From positions 1-54,542 of the forward strand of contig JAODBH010000221.1 in NCBI GenBank assembly GCA_025463865.1: a DNA stretch of 54,542 nt, in the 5' to 3' direction. The translations under genes were made by a program, and so were the position numbers. The notes beneath the pieces are model-generated. The model saw only the letters and a list, made by a program, of their open reading frames with translations, was not told the DNA's origin and ran no database searches. This document shows positions 1-8,537 of this stretch, piece by piece. This DNA comes from Actinomycetes bacterium. Its GTDB lineage: Bacteria > Actinomycetota > Acidimicrobiia > IMCC26256 > Chersky-534. Position 1 is the stretch's first letter. Every line of letters begins with the position of its first letter.

Positions 1-245
1 TAGCCGTTGGTGAAGCCGGCGCCGAAACTGGGGTTGTAGATCCCGGTCGGCAACAGCACGTCGGATGGGTCGGTGCCGGCCAGGTACCGCGGGTACGCCG
101 ACTGATTCCGCCGGGCACCCGCGACCGCGCCCATCGCGATCCCGCCGAGCAGCCCGATCAGCAGAGCGAGCGACAGGTAGCCGGCCCACCGGCGCCCGAA
201 GGTGGCCCGGAACCGATACCAGCTGACGCGAAGCGTGGAGGTCAC
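1..245 (-). CDS. FtsX-like ABC transporter permease, N-terminal fragment (cut by window edge)
   Basis: About 81 residues can be read before the gene leaves the window. The GTG start has a GGGAG ribosome-binding site 7 nt upstream. The protein begins with a short basic cytoplasmic stretch (TSTLRVSWYRFRATFGRR), followed by one hydrophobic segment at about residues 20-42 (LSLALLIGLLGGIAMG) and then an extracytoplasmic region starting AGARRNQSAYPRYLAG. A short basic tail, a first membrane helix and then ARR plus a YPRYL-like segment is the usual start of large actinobacterial FtsX/MacB-type permeases. Those work with an ATPase that would lie outside the window. The family call is by resemblance only. 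The gap of about 185 bases to the rel stop holds no gene; it has one loose 8-bp inverted repeat (354-361 with 398-405). Confidence 0.6.
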   Translation of the reverse strand, partial: MTSTLRVSWYRFRATFGRRWAGYLSLALLIGLLGGIAMGAVAGARRNQSAYPRYLAGTDPSDVLLPTGIYNPSFGAGFTNG

Positions 246-430
246 CGTGGTGCTCCCGAGCGCGTGCCGCTGCCCACGAAACCATCGACCCCCACTGGCA
301 CGAAAGTCGCGCCCTTACTTCGGTGAGTCTGACCGCAGGCCCGGCGAGGCCCAAGGGCGTCAGCCCGTCCGCCAGGGTCGTGCTGGCACCACTGTTCGAC
401 GCCCTAGTCCAGCAGGGAGAACGCTGACCC

Positions 431-2683
431 CTACGCGGAAGCTCCGGCCCGGCCGGGCAACATGCGGTACGCCTCGTAGACGGAGTCGACGCGTTTCACG
501 GCCGCGATGATCGTGTCGAGGTGGCTCGGGACCGCGAGCTCGAACTCGAACTTGATCTTCGCGATCCGGTCGGCCGACGTCTGTGACGAGCACGACAGGA
601 TGTTGACGTGGTACTCGCTGAGCACCTGGGCGACGTCACGAAGCAGCTTCGAGCGGTCGAGCGCCTCGACCTCCACCGACACGACGTACATGGCGGGCTG
701 ATCGTGGTCCCATTCGACCTCGATGAGGCGGTCGGCCTGACTGGTGGCGAGACCCGACGCGTTGGCGCAGTCGGCGCGGTGCACCGACACGCCGCGCCCC
801 CGGGTGACGAAGCCCATGATCTCGTCGCCCGGCACCGGCGTGCAGCACCGCGACAGGCGCACCATCACGTCGTCGAGGCCCTCGACGTGCACACCGACCG
901 CTCGGCGCTTCGCGGCACGCGGGGTCGGCGGCGGGTTCTGCGTGGTGATGGGGAGCTGCTCCTCCCCCTCCTTGAGCTCGCGCTGGACCCGCTGGGCCAC
1001 GGCCTGTCCGCTGATGTGGTTCTCGCCGATCGCGGCGTGGAGCGAGTCGAGATCGGCGTAGTTCATGACCGTGGCCACGTCGACGAGCGTCTGCGAGTTG
1101 GTGAGCTTCTGCACCGGGAGGCCCAGCTTGCGGAGGGCCTTCACCAGCTCTTCGCGGCCGGCCTCGATCGCGTCGGAGCGGCGCTCACGGGAGAAGCGCT
1201 GGCGGATCTTCGCCTTCGCGCGGGGTGAGCGGACGAACTGCAGCCAGTCACGCGAGGGGCCTGCGCCCTCCACCTTGCTGGTGAAGATCTCCAACGTGTC
1301 ACCCGACGAGAGCGCGGAGTCGAGCGGCACCAGGCGGCCGTTCATGCGGGCGCCGATGCAGCGGTGGCCGACCTCGGTGTGGATCGCGTAGGCGAAGTCG
1401 ATCGCGGTGGAGCCCGCGGGCAGGGTGATGACCTTGCCCTTCGGGGTGAAGACGAAGACCTCGTCCTCCTCCAGGTCGACCTTCAGGGTCTCCATGAACT
1501 CGGCCGGGTCGTTGGTCTCCTGCTGCCAGTCGACCATCCGCTGCAGCCACTGCAGATCCTCCGCAGGCGACTGCTGCTCCTTGTAGCCCCAGTGCGCAGC
1601 GATGCCGAACTCGGCCCGGCGGTGCATCTCCGTCGTGCGGATCTGCACCTCGACGAGCTTGCCTCCCGGCCCCACCACCGTCGTGTGCAGCGACTGGTAG
1701 AGGTTGAACTTGGGCATCGCGATGTAGTCCTTGAACCGGCCCTGGACCGGCTTCCACAACGCGTGGATGGAACCCAACGCGCCGTAGCAGTCCTTGACCG
1801 AGTCGACGATCACCCGCACGCCGACGAGGTCCTGGACCTCGTCGAACTCCTTGCCCTTGACGACCATCTTCTCGTAGATGGACCAGTAGTGCTTCGGGCG
1901 GCCCCGCACGTCGCCGTCGATCTTGAGCTGCTCGAGCCGGGCCCGCAGGGCGCTCAGCACGATCTCGAGGTTCTCCTCGCGCTGCGGGGCGCGGGTCGCG
2001 ACCATCTGCTCGATCTCGGCGTAGCGCTTCGGGTAGAGGACCGCGAAGGCGAGGTCCTCGAGCTGCCACTTCACGTCCTGGATGCCGAGGCGGTGCGCGA
2101 GGGGCGAGTAGATGTCGAGCGTCTCCTGCGCGATCCGCCGCTGCTTCGCCTCCGGCAGTGACGCGATGGTGCGCATGTTGTGCAGGCGGTCGGCGAGCTT
2201 GATGATCAGGACGCGGATGTCCTTGGCCATCGCCACGAGCATCTTGCGCAGCGTCGCGGCCTGCTGCTCCTCCTTGGAGTCGAACTTCAGCCGGTCGAGC
2301 TTGGTGACGCCGTCGACGATGGTCGCGACCTCGTGACCGAACTCGCGCTCGAGCTGCTCGTGGGTGACCTTCGTGTCCTCGACCGCGTCGTGGAGCAGCG
2401 CGGCGGCGACGGTCACGTCGTCGAGGCCGAGGTCGGCGACGATCATGGCGACCCGGAGGGGATGCGAGATGTAGGGCTCCCCCGAGCGGCGCACCTGGTC
2501 GACGTGCGCGGCGCGGGCGGTGGCGAACGCCCGCTGGATCAGGTCGGTGGACGCGCGGGGGTGGCGGCCGACGTAGGCGGCCACGAGGGGGGCGACCTCG
2601 GCGTCGATGTGGGGCTGGGTCCGCCGCCAGGGCAGCACCTTGCGGCGCTCGCTCCGGGTGACGACCGGTTCGACCGTGCTCAT
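431..2683 (-). CDS. rel: Bifunctional (p)ppGpp synthetase/hydrolase, RelA/SpoT family
   Basis: Makes and degrades the alarmone (p)ppGpp in the stringent response; cytoplasmic and ribosome-associated. The 750 residues show the full long-RSH order: an HD hydrolase domain (HDAVEDT at about residues 98-104), a synthetase domain (GRPKHYWSIYEKM at about 261-273, and RFKD at about 316-319), a TGS domain (about 408-470), a cysteine-containing segment (RCCTPVPGDEIMGF) and a C-terminal ACT domain (about 665-745). The RxKD form of the synthetase motif and the intact HD pair fit a bifunctional enzyme of the Rel(Mtb) type rather than a synthetase-only RelA. It lies 48 nt downstream of apt, an order also found in mycobacteria. 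No truncation or missing motif is seen. Confidence 0.97.
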   Translation of the reverse strand: MSTVEPVVTRSERRKVLPWRRTQPHIDAEVAPLVAAYVGRHPRASTDLIQRAFATARAAHVDQVRRSGEPYISHPLRVAMIVADLGLDDVTVAAALLHDAVEDTKVTHEQLEREFGHEVATIVDGVTKLDRLKFDSKEEQQAATLRKMLVAMAKDIRVLIIKLADRLHNMRTIASLPEAKQRRIAQETLDIYSPLAHRLGIQDVKWQLEDLAFAVLYPKRYAEIEQMVATRAPQREENLEIVLSALRARLEQLKIDGDVRGRPKHYWSIYEKMVVKGKEFDEVQDLVGVRVIVDSVKDCYGALGSIHALWKPVQGRFKDYIAMPKFNLYQSLHTTVVGPGGKLVEVQIRTTEMHRRAEFGIAAHWGYKEQQSPAEDLQWLQRMVDWQQETNDPAEFMETLKVDLEEDEVFVFTPKGKVITLPAGSTAIDFAYAIHTEVGHRCIGARMNGRLVPLDSALSSGDTLEIFTSKVEGAGPSRDWLQFVRSPRAKAKIRQRFSRERRSDAIEAGREELVKALRKLGLPVQKLTNSQTLVDVATVMNYADLDSLHAAIGENHISGQAVAQRVQRELKEGEEQLPITTQNPPPTPRAAKRRAVGVHVEGLDDVMVRLSRCCTPVPGDEIMGFVTRGRGVSVHRADCANASGLATSQADRLIEVEWDHDQPAMYVVSVEVEALDRSKLLRDVAQVLSEYHVNILSCSSQTSADRIAKIKFEFELAVPSHLDTIIAAVKRVDSVYEAYRMLPGRAGASA

Positions 2684-2731
2684 GTCCAGACCAGCTTTCG
2701 GGACCGCATGCCCGCCTCAACACCGCCGGAG

Positions 2732-3262
2732 TCACGCATATGCCACCAGGGCGTGCGCCTCGTGGCCGTCGAGCTTGGCCCGGCCGCCGAGGGCTTCGAG
2801 CTCGATGAGGAACGCCAGGCCCACCAGCTCTCCGCCGAGCCGCTCGGTCAGCCGGATGGCCGCCGCCGCGGTGCCGCCCGTGGCGAGGACGTCGTCGACG
2901 ATGAGGACCCGCTCCCCCGGATGGACCGCGTCGCGGTGGATCTCGAGGAGGTCGGTGCCGTACTCCAGCGCGTACTCCTCGCGCTCGATCTCCCACGGCA
3001 GCTTGCCCGCCTTGCGCACGGGCACGAAGCCGGCGTTGAAGCGGTAGGCGACCGGCGCCGCGAGGACGAAGCCGCGGGCCTCGATCCCGAGGACCTTGTC
3101 GATGTGGCGGCCGTCGAAGGGCTCGGCGATCCGGTCGACCGTGGCCGCGAACGCCTTCGGGTCCGCGAGGAGCGGCGTGATGTCGCGGAACGTCACGCCG
3201 GGCGCAGGGAAGTCGGGGATGTCGCGGACGTGTGCTTTCAACCAGTCGACATCGAGACCCAT
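2732..3262 (-). CDS. apt: Adenine phosphoribosyltransferase
   Basis: Salvages adenine to AMP using PRPP. The 176 residues match the family length. The PRPP-binding loop is VLIVDDVLATGGTAAAAI, and the fold markers PDFPAPGVTFRDITPLL and GIEARGF are typical of Apt. The frame stays open far upstream toward 3550, but that extension is arginine-rich translation of the secF tail. I chose ATG at 3262 because MGLDVDWLKAHVRDIPDFP is where family members begin. There is no clear Shine-Dalgarno motif. It sits between secF and rel, and the secD-secF-apt-rel order is conserved in Actinobacteria, so it is probably part of a long transcript. Confidence 0.95.
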   Translation of the reverse strand: MGLDVDWLKAHVRDIPDFPAPGVTFRDITPLLADPKAFAATVDRIAEPFDGRHIDKVLGIEARGFVLAAPVAYRFNAGFVPVRKAGKLPWEIEREEYALEYGTDLLEIHRDAVHPGERVLIVDDVLATGGTAAAAIRLTERLGGELVGLAFLIELEALGGRAKLDGHEAHALVAYA

Positions 3263-3326
3263 CGGGTCATCGTACCGGCCGGGTCCGGAATGGCGGAACC
3301 ACCGGGGAGCCCCGGCAGCCGCGTGC

Positions 3327-4577
3327 TCAGCGCTTCCGCTTCGGCTTCGTGGTCTTGCGGGGCCGGGGCGGGATCGCCCGCGCCGGAGTGGGCGGCATCG
3401 TGCCGACCTCGACCTCGACCTCGACCTCGGCGACCTGCGGCTCGTCGGCACCGGCCGGAGCTCCGGCGACGACCGTGGCTGCGGGCACGGGGGCTTGCGG
3501 CGAACGGCCTTGCGACGAACGGCCTTGCGACGATCGGCCTGCCGGCGCACGGGGCGCCGCGACGGCCGCCGGGACGGGTGCGGTCGCGGTCCTGGCCGGG
3601 GTCCCGGCGCGACCGGCGCGCTCGCGGAGCGCCCGGTTCTTCGGCTCGCGCTCCTTCAGCCAGGCCAGGATCGGGGTGGCGACGAAGATCGACGAATAGG
3701 CGCCGACGAGCAGGCCGACGAACAGCGCGATCGCGAAGTCGCGGATCGCCAGCGCGCCCATGATCCCGCTGCCGACCACGAGCAGCGACGCGACCGGCAG
3801 CAGCGCGACGAACGACGTGTTGAGCGACCGCATCAGCACCTGGTTCATGCTGCGGTTCACGACCATGGAGTAGGTCTCGCCGCGCGCGGTCCCGAGCAGG
3901 GCGGTGTTCTCCCGCACCTTGTCGAAGACCACCACGGTGTCGTAGAGCGAGAACCCGAGAATGGTGAGGAACGCGATGACGGTTGCGGGTGTCACCTCGA
4001 AGCCGAAGACGGAGTAGACGCCGACCGTGATGATGATGTCGTGGACCAGCGCGAGCAGCGCGGCCAGGGCCATCTTGGGTTCGAAACGGACGCTCAGATA
4101 GAGCGCGATCAGGCCCAGGAACCACCCGAGCGCGACCAGGGCCTTGTGGCTCACCTGCCCACCCCACGTGGGGCCGACCTCGTTGACGCTGACGGCCGAG
4201 ACCGCCACTCCACCGTTCTTGGCCAGGTCCCGGGTGATCTTGTCGAGCGCGGCGGCCTTCTGGGTCGGCGCCTCCACCCGGATCTGGTTCCCGCCGACGA
4301 CCACGATCTTGGGGTCGGTCACGCCGTCCTTCGCCATGATCGAGCGGACCGCGCTGACCGACGGGGACCCGGTCTTGACCGTGTACTGCCAGGCCGTGCC
4401 GCCCTCGAAGTCGATGCCGAGGTTGAGGCCGCGGGCGCCGAACGAGACCAACGAGATCAGGATCAGAAGCCCCGAGATCAGCCCCCAGCGCCACGAACGC
4501 TGGATGAATTGGAAGTTCGTCCGCTCGTGGTAGATGTCGCTGAACGTGTGGCGCCTGCCGTCGGCCCTCGGGCTCAC
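3327..4577 (-). CDS. secF: Protein translocase subunit SecF
   Basis: Membrane partner of SecD in the SecDF complex, which uses the proton gradient to pull exported proteins through SecYEG. The 416 residues begin at GTG 4577, which overlaps the secD stop as GTGA with GGAGG just upstream inside secD, so translation is coupled. After a short cytoplasmic lead come TM1, the conserved GIDFEGG at about residues 53-59, a small extracytoplasmic P1 domain, and a block of five TM segments including the ALVHDIIITVGVY and SLYDTVVVFDKVREN motifs. The last 100 or so residues are an unusual cytoplasmic tail: Ala/Pro/Arg-rich, with GRSSQ repeats, an EVEVEVEV run and a very basic end (KTTKPKRKR). The frame is open further upstream, but that overlaps secD and is not credible. 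Confidence 0.96.
   Translation of the reverse strand: MSPRADGRRHTFSDIYHERTNFQFIQRSWRWGLISGLLILISLVSFGARGLNLGIDFEGGTAWQYTVKTGSPSVSAVRSIMAKDGVTDPKIVVVGGNQIRVEAPTQKAAALDKITRDLAKNGGVAVSAVSVNEVGPTWGGQVSHKALVALGWFLGLIALYLSVRFEPKMALAALLALVHDIIITVGVYSVFGFEVTPATVIAFLTILGFSLYDTVVVFDKVRENTALLGTARGETYSMVVNRSMNQVLMRSLNTSFVALLPVASLLVVGSGIMGALAIRDFAIALFVGLLVGAYSSIFVATPILAWLKEREPKNRALRERAGRAGTPARTATAPVPAAVAAPRAPAGRSSQGRSSQGRSPQAPVPAATVVAGAPAGADEPQVAEVEVEVEVGTMPPTPARAIPPRPRKTTKPKRKR
3405..3540. repeat. Short in-frame tandem repeats in the secF 3' end
   Basis: Two simple repeats lie in the part of secF that encodes the cytoplasmic tail. Four copies of the hexamer gacctc run from 3405 to 3428 and encode the EV run. 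Three copies of a 15-base unit, tgcgacgaacggcct with one change in each of two copies, run from 3496 to 3540 and encode GRSSQ-like repeats. Both unit lengths are multiples of three, so copy-number change would not break the frame. They look like slippage products in a region under weak constraint. Confidence 0.85.
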
Positions 4578-6373
4578 GCGACCACCTCCGGGGAGTCGAG
4601 ACCGGCCGCGATGCCCACGTTCCGCATGCGCACCAGCGACGGCTTGCGGGCCATGAGCGACACCAGCGGGTGCATGAACGTGTACGAGATGACCAGGTCG
4701 AGCAGCGTGGAGAGGCCGAGGAAGAACGCGAAGCCGCGCACGTCGCCGATGGCCAGGAAGTAGAGCGCTCCCGCACCGATGAGCGAGACGAGGTCGGCGG
4801 CGACGATCGTCTTGAACGACCGCACGAAGCCCCGGTCGACGGACGACCGCACGGTCTTGCCCGTGCGCACCTCGTCCTTGAGTCGCTCGAAGTAGACGAC
4901 ATAGCTGTCCACCGTGATGCCGACCGACACGATCAGACCCGTGACGCCGGAGAGGGTCAGCGAGAGCCCGATGGTCTGGCCGAGGTAGACGACGATCGAG
5001 TACGTGGCCGCCGCCGTCATCGCCAGCCCGAGCCACACGACGAGGCCGAGCAAGCGGTAGTAGACGAACATGTAGAGCGCCACGAGCGCGAGGCCGATGA
5101 GGCCCGCGACGATGCCGGCGTGCAGCTGGTCCTTGCCGAGGCTCGGCGAGACGCTCTCGCTGCTGAGCTGCGTGAGGCGCACCGGCAGGGCGCCGAACTT
5201 GAGCACGGTCGCGAGATCCTTGGCGTCGCCCTCGGTGAAGCTGCCACTGATGCGCACGTTGCTGCCGGTGATGCCGGCGTTGATCGTCGGGGCGCTCTGG
5301 ACGACGCCGTCGAGGACGATCGCAACCTGCTTGTTCACGAGCGGCTGGGCGATGTTGGAGACGAACTGGGCGCCGCCGTTGCGGAACGTGGCGTCGACAC
5401 CCCAGCCGCCCTGCGACCCGCCGCCGCTGATGAACGTGGCGGTCGCGCCGCTCACGTTCTTCCCGGTGAGCGCCGCGGGGCAGAGGATGTAGGCGACCGG
5501 CGGCTTGTCCTGCGGCCTACCGGGGAGGATGACCACCTGGTTGGCGTGGGCCTGGTCGCCACCGTTGGTCGTGAGGATCGCCTTGGTGGGCAGCGGCGCG
5601 GTGGTCGTGGTCGGCGCCTTGGTGGTGCTCGTCTTGCCCTTCGCGGTGGTGGTCGTGGCCGCCGCCGTGGTCGTGGTCGTCCCCGCCTTGGTGGTCGCGA
5701 CCGGATCGGTGCCACCGGTCGTCTGGCGGGGACGGGAGCGGCCGGCACCTCCGGCCGACGCGGTCGTGGTCGAACCCGCGGTCGTGCCCGGAGCCGCGGT
5801 CGTGGTCGGCGCGGTCGTGGTCGGCGCCGCCGTCGTGGTGGTCGCCTTGCCCGTGTCGCCCACGCCGCCGATGCAGTTGGCGCCCAGCGCCGCGAGCTCA
5901 GCCGGTGACACCGCCCCAGGCGCGGTTGTGGACGTGGGCGGCGCGGTCGTCGCGGTCCCCGCCGTGGTGGTGCTGCCGGCCGCCTTGGTGGTCGTGGTCG
6001 TCGTCGAGCTCGAGGAGGACGCGGCGATCGGCGTGGTCTGCAGGACCTCGCGGAACGTGAGGAGCGCGGTCTTGCCGACGAGGCGCTTCGCCTTGTCGCG
6101 GTCCTTCACCCCGGGGAGGTCGACAATGATGTCCTTGCCCTGGCGGGAGATCTCGGGCTCGGCCACACCGAGCGCGTTGACGCGCTGCGAGATGATGTCC
6201 TTCGCCTTGTCGATCGACGACGACGGCGGGTTGCCCTCGGCGTGGAAACGCACCGAGATGCCCCCCTGCAGGTCGAGGCCGAGGACCGGCGAGTTGCCGC
6301 TCATGATCGTCGCGAACAGCGCGGCGACGATGACGACGATCGTCGTCGCGAGCAACCACACGTTCTTCCGCAT
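4574..6373 (-). CDS. secD: Protein translocase subunit SecD with a large threonine-rich insertion
   Basis: Partner of SecF in proton-driven late-stage protein export. The 599 residues contain TM1 (about 5-24), GLDLQGG at 32-38, the P1 domain, and the C-terminal five-helix block with the VDSYVVYFERLKDEV motif. P1 is split by a roughly 145-residue segment (about 119-262) made mostly of Thr, Ala, Ser and Pro (TTTTAAPTTTAPTTT and similar). The only cysteines I see, C167 (GANCIGG) and C298 (YILCPAAL), are both in the exported part, one inside the insertion and one after it. Actinobacterial SecD proteins are known to carry low-complexity Pro/Thr insertions, but this one is long. yajC lies 14 nt upstream; secF overlaps the stop by 4 nt. 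Confidence 0.96.
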   Translation of the reverse strand: MRKNVWLLATTIVVIVAALFATIMSGNSPVLGLDLQGGISVRFHAEGNPPSSSIDKAKDIISQRVNALGVAEPEISRQGKDIIVDLPGVKDRDKAKRLVGKTALLTFREVLQTTPIAASSSSSTTTTTTKAAGSTTTAGTATTAPPTSTTAPGAVSPAELAALGANCIGGVGDTGKATTTTAAPTTTAPTTTAAPGTTAGSTTTASAGGAGRSRPRQTTGGTDPVATTKAGTTTTTAAATTTTAKGKTSTTKAPTTTTAPLPTKAILTTNGGDQAHANQVVILPGRPQDKPPVAYILCPAALTGKNVSGATATFISGGGSQGGWGVDATFRNGGAQFVSNIAQPLVNKQVAIVLDGVVQSAPTINAGITGSNVRISGSFTEGDAKDLATVLKFGALPVRLTQLSSESVSPSLGKDQLHAGIVAGLIGLALVALYMFVYYRLLGLVVWLGLAMTAAATYSIVVYLGQTIGLSLTLSGVTGLIVSVGITVDSYVVYFERLKDEVRTGKTVRSSVDRGFVRSFKTIVAADLVSLIGAGALYFLAIGDVRGFAFFLGLSTLLDLVISYTFMHPLVSLMARKPSLVRMRNVGIAAGLDSPEVVA

Positions 6374-6387
6374 GCTGAAATCCCGGC

Positions 6388-6687
6388 TCAGTCGCCGGCG
6401 TCGGCGTCGGCGTCAGTGTCGGTGTCGCTGAGCGCCTCGCGGCGGGCGATCGCGCCGCGGGCGATGGTGATGTCGAGCCCCGGCGCGACCTCGAGCGCCA
6501 TCGTCGTGTCGGCGATGGATTGCACCGTGCCGTAGATGCCGCCGGTGGTGACGATCCGGTCGCCGATCCTGAGGCTGTCGACCAGCATCTGGTGGCCTGC
6601 GATCCGTCGACGCTGCGGCAGGACGACCAGGAAGAAGAAGGCCGCGATCAGCACGACGAACGGCAACAGGAAGTACGCGATGTCCAT
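6388..6687 (-). CDS. yajC: Preprotein translocase subunit YajC
   Basis: Small accessory membrane protein of the SecDF complex. The 99 residues have one N-terminal TM helix (about 5-23, FLLPFVVLIAAFFFLVVLP), then QRRR and the conserved soluble domain with GDRIVTTGGIYGTV, which is the YajC signature. The C-terminus ends in an acidic TDTDADADAGD tail encoded by short gtcggcgtc-like repeats. It is the first gene of the yajC-secD-secF group. The 234-base stretch between it and ruvB (6688-6921) holds no gene. It has a 6-bp hairpin (6761-6766 with 6773-6778), too small to call a terminator, so whether ruvB and yajC share a transcript is open. Confidence 0.95.
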   Translation of the reverse strand: MDIAYFLLPFVVLIAAFFFLVVLPQRRRIAGHQMLVDSLRIGDRIVTTGGIYGTVQSIADTTMALEVAPGLDITIARGAIARREALSDTDTDADADAGD

Positions 6688-6921
6688 CGGGGCTTTCGGT
6701 TCGTGGAGGAACGGGCGGACATTAGCGCGGGATACCGGCCGAATCGGGGCGAGGTGAACACCGGAGAAACTGCTCCGGCGGGCCTCTCCCGGCGGGTGAA
6801 ACGGCCGTCATCGGCGAGCCCGTGGGTTGCCCGCCAGATTAGGCGTTGGTGACCACGGCACTGACCGCGGCACCCGGATCGGTGGGATTCGGGCCGTTCC
6901 CGCGGTCGCGGAGCGTGGCCC

Positions 6922-7953
6922 TCAGCCGAAGAGCCCGGGCTCCGACGGCCGGGAAGCCGGGGGCTGGAGACCGAGATGCGCGTAGCCCGCCGGCGTCGCG
7001 ATCCGCCCCCTCGGTGTGCGCTGGAGCAGACCCTGCTTGAGCAGGAAGGGCTCGTACACGTCTTCCAGGGTGTCGGGCTCCTCGGCGAGCGACGCGGCCA
7101 GCGTGCCGAGTCCCACGGGCTGGCCCGCGAACGTGACGCACAGCGCGTGCAGGATCGCCCGGTCGACCTTGTCGAGGCCGAGCTCGTCGACCTCGAACAG
7201 CGCGAGCGCCTGCTGCGCGACCTCGAGCGTGACCGTGCCGTCGCCGCGGACCTCGGCGTAGTCGCGCACCCGCTTGAGGAGCCGGTTCGCGATCCGCGGG
7301 GTGCCCCGGGAACGTCGCGCGCACTCGAGCGCGGCCGGCGGCTCCAGTGGCACGCCGAGGATTCCCGCGGCGCGGGTGAGGATCGAGACCAGCTCTTCGG
7401 GCGTGTAGAAGTCGAGGCGGGCCACGAAGCCGAATCGGTCGCGCAGCGGGCCCGTGATGAGGCCGGTTCGGGTGGTGGCACCGACGAGCGTGAACCGGGG
7501 CAGGTCGAGCCGGATCGAGCGGGCCGACGGGCCCTTGCCGATCACGATGTCGAGCTGGAAGTCCTCCATCGCCGGGTAGAGCACCTCCTCGACCGCGCGC
7601 GGAAGGCGGTGCACCTCGTCGATGAAGAGCACGTCGCCGTCGTCGAGGTTGGTGAGGATCGCCGCGAGGTCACCGGCCCGTTCGAGCGCGGGCCCGCTGG
7701 TGATGCGCAGGCTGACGCCCATCTCGACCGCGACGATCCCGGAGAGGCTGGTCTTGCCGAGCCCGGGCGGGCCCGCGAAGAGGATGTGGTCGACCGACTG
7801 CCCGCGCTGCTTCGCCGCGCTGAGCATGATCTGGAGGTGCTCGACCAGGCGCGGCTGGCCGACGAAGTCGTCGAGCGATCGCGGCCGGAGCGTGGTCTCC
7901 TCGGCCGACTCGATCGGATCGGCGCTGGCGCGCAGGAGCTCCTCGCGACTCAT
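6922..7953 (-). CDS. ruvB: Holliday junction branch migration DNA helicase RuvB
   Basis: Hexameric AAA+ motor that drives branch migration of Holliday junctions together with RuvA. The 343 residues match the family length. Walker A is GPPGLGKTS (about 61-69), Walker B is [14 protein letters not shown], sensor 1 lies in [13 protein letters not shown], the arginine-finger segment is GPLRDRFGF, and the winged-helix end has [14 protein letters not shown]. Its ATG overlaps the ruvA stop by 4 nt (ATGA). It is the last gene of ruvC-ruvA-ruvB, the usual order in Actinobacteria. Confidence 0.98.
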   Translation of the reverse strand: MSREELLRASADPIESAEETTLRPRSLDDFVGQPRLVEHLQIMLSAAKQRGQSVDHILFAGPPGLGKTSLSGIVAVEMGVSLRITSGPALERAGDLAAILTNLDDGDVLFIDEVHRLPRAVEEVLYPAMEDFQLDIVIGKGPSARSIRLDLPRFTLVGATTRTGLITGPLRDRFGFVARLDFYTPEELVSILTRAAGILGVPLEPPAALECARRSRGTPRIANRLLKRVRDYAEVRGDGTVTLEVAQQALALFEVDELGLDKVDRAILHALCVTFAGQPVGLGTLAASLAEEPDTLEDVYEPFLLKQGLLQRTPRGRIATPAGYAHLGLQPPASRPSEPGLFG

Positions 7954-8537
7954 ACGCGCACCGCCAGCTGCTTCAGCGCGTCGCGCAACAGGTCTTCGAC
8001 CCCACCGTCGTCGGGCAGCAGCGCGAGCACGTCGCGGATCTCGTCGGGCGCGTAGCCGAGACCCGTGAGCGCGGCCCGGACCTCCGAGCGGGGGCCGGCC
8101 GCGGTGCCGGGCACCTCGGCGAGGTCGAGGTCGGGTATGTCGAGCCGGGGCTTCAGCTCGACGAGCAGGCGCTGCGCGGTGCGCTTGCCCACGCCCGACA
8201 CGATCGTGAGCGCCTCGAGGTCGTCGTCGAACAGCACCCGGCGCAGCGCGGCCGGCGTGTGGACGCTCAAGATCGCGAGCGCGAGCTTCGGGCCCACACC
8301 GGTCGCCCCGATCAGCACCTCGAACGTGTCGCGCTCGTCGCGCGTCGGGAACCCGAACAGCACCATGGCGTCCTCACGCACGTGGAGGTGGGTGAAGAGG
8401 AACGCCGGCTGGCCGGGATGCAGCGCGGGCAACGCGCTGATCGGCACCGACAGGCGGTACCCCACTCCCCCGACCTCGACCAGCACCTCGCCGGTCGGGG
8501 TGCGTTCGAGCACACTGCCGCGGACCGAACCGATCAT
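7950..8537 (-). CDS. ruvA: Holliday junction DNA helicase RuvA
   Basis: Binds the four-way junction and loads RuvB. The 195 residues show the N-terminal OB fold ([22 protein letters not shown]), the first helix-hairpin-helix [11 protein letters not shown] and the second [18 protein letters not shown], then a linker and the RuvB-binding domain III ending in [13 protein letters not shown]. It overlaps ruvB (4 nt) and ruvC (4 nt), so the three genes are translationally coupled. Confidence 0.97.
   Translation of the reverse strand: MIGSVRGSVLERTPTGEVLVEVGGVGYRLSVPISALPALHPGQPAFLFTHLHVREDAMVLFGFPTRDERDTFEVLIGATGVGPKLALAILSVHTPAALRRVLFDDDLEALTIVSGVGKRTAQRLLVELKPRLDIPDLDLAEVPGTAAGPRSEVRAALTGLGYAPDEIRDVLALLPDDGGVEDLLRDALKQLAVRV

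Noticed and set aside
3263-3550. N-terminal extension of Apt
   Set aside because: The extra residues are Arg/Ser/Pro-rich and overlap the secF tail; family members begin at MGLDVDWL or close to it.
2180-3763. Long plus-strand frames across rel, apt and secF
   Set aside because: No recognisable domain, and they cover three well-supported minus-strand genes.
6761-6778. Terminator after ruvB
   Set aside because: Only a 6-bp stem with no U tract; it lies before yajC and could be chance in GC-rich DNA.
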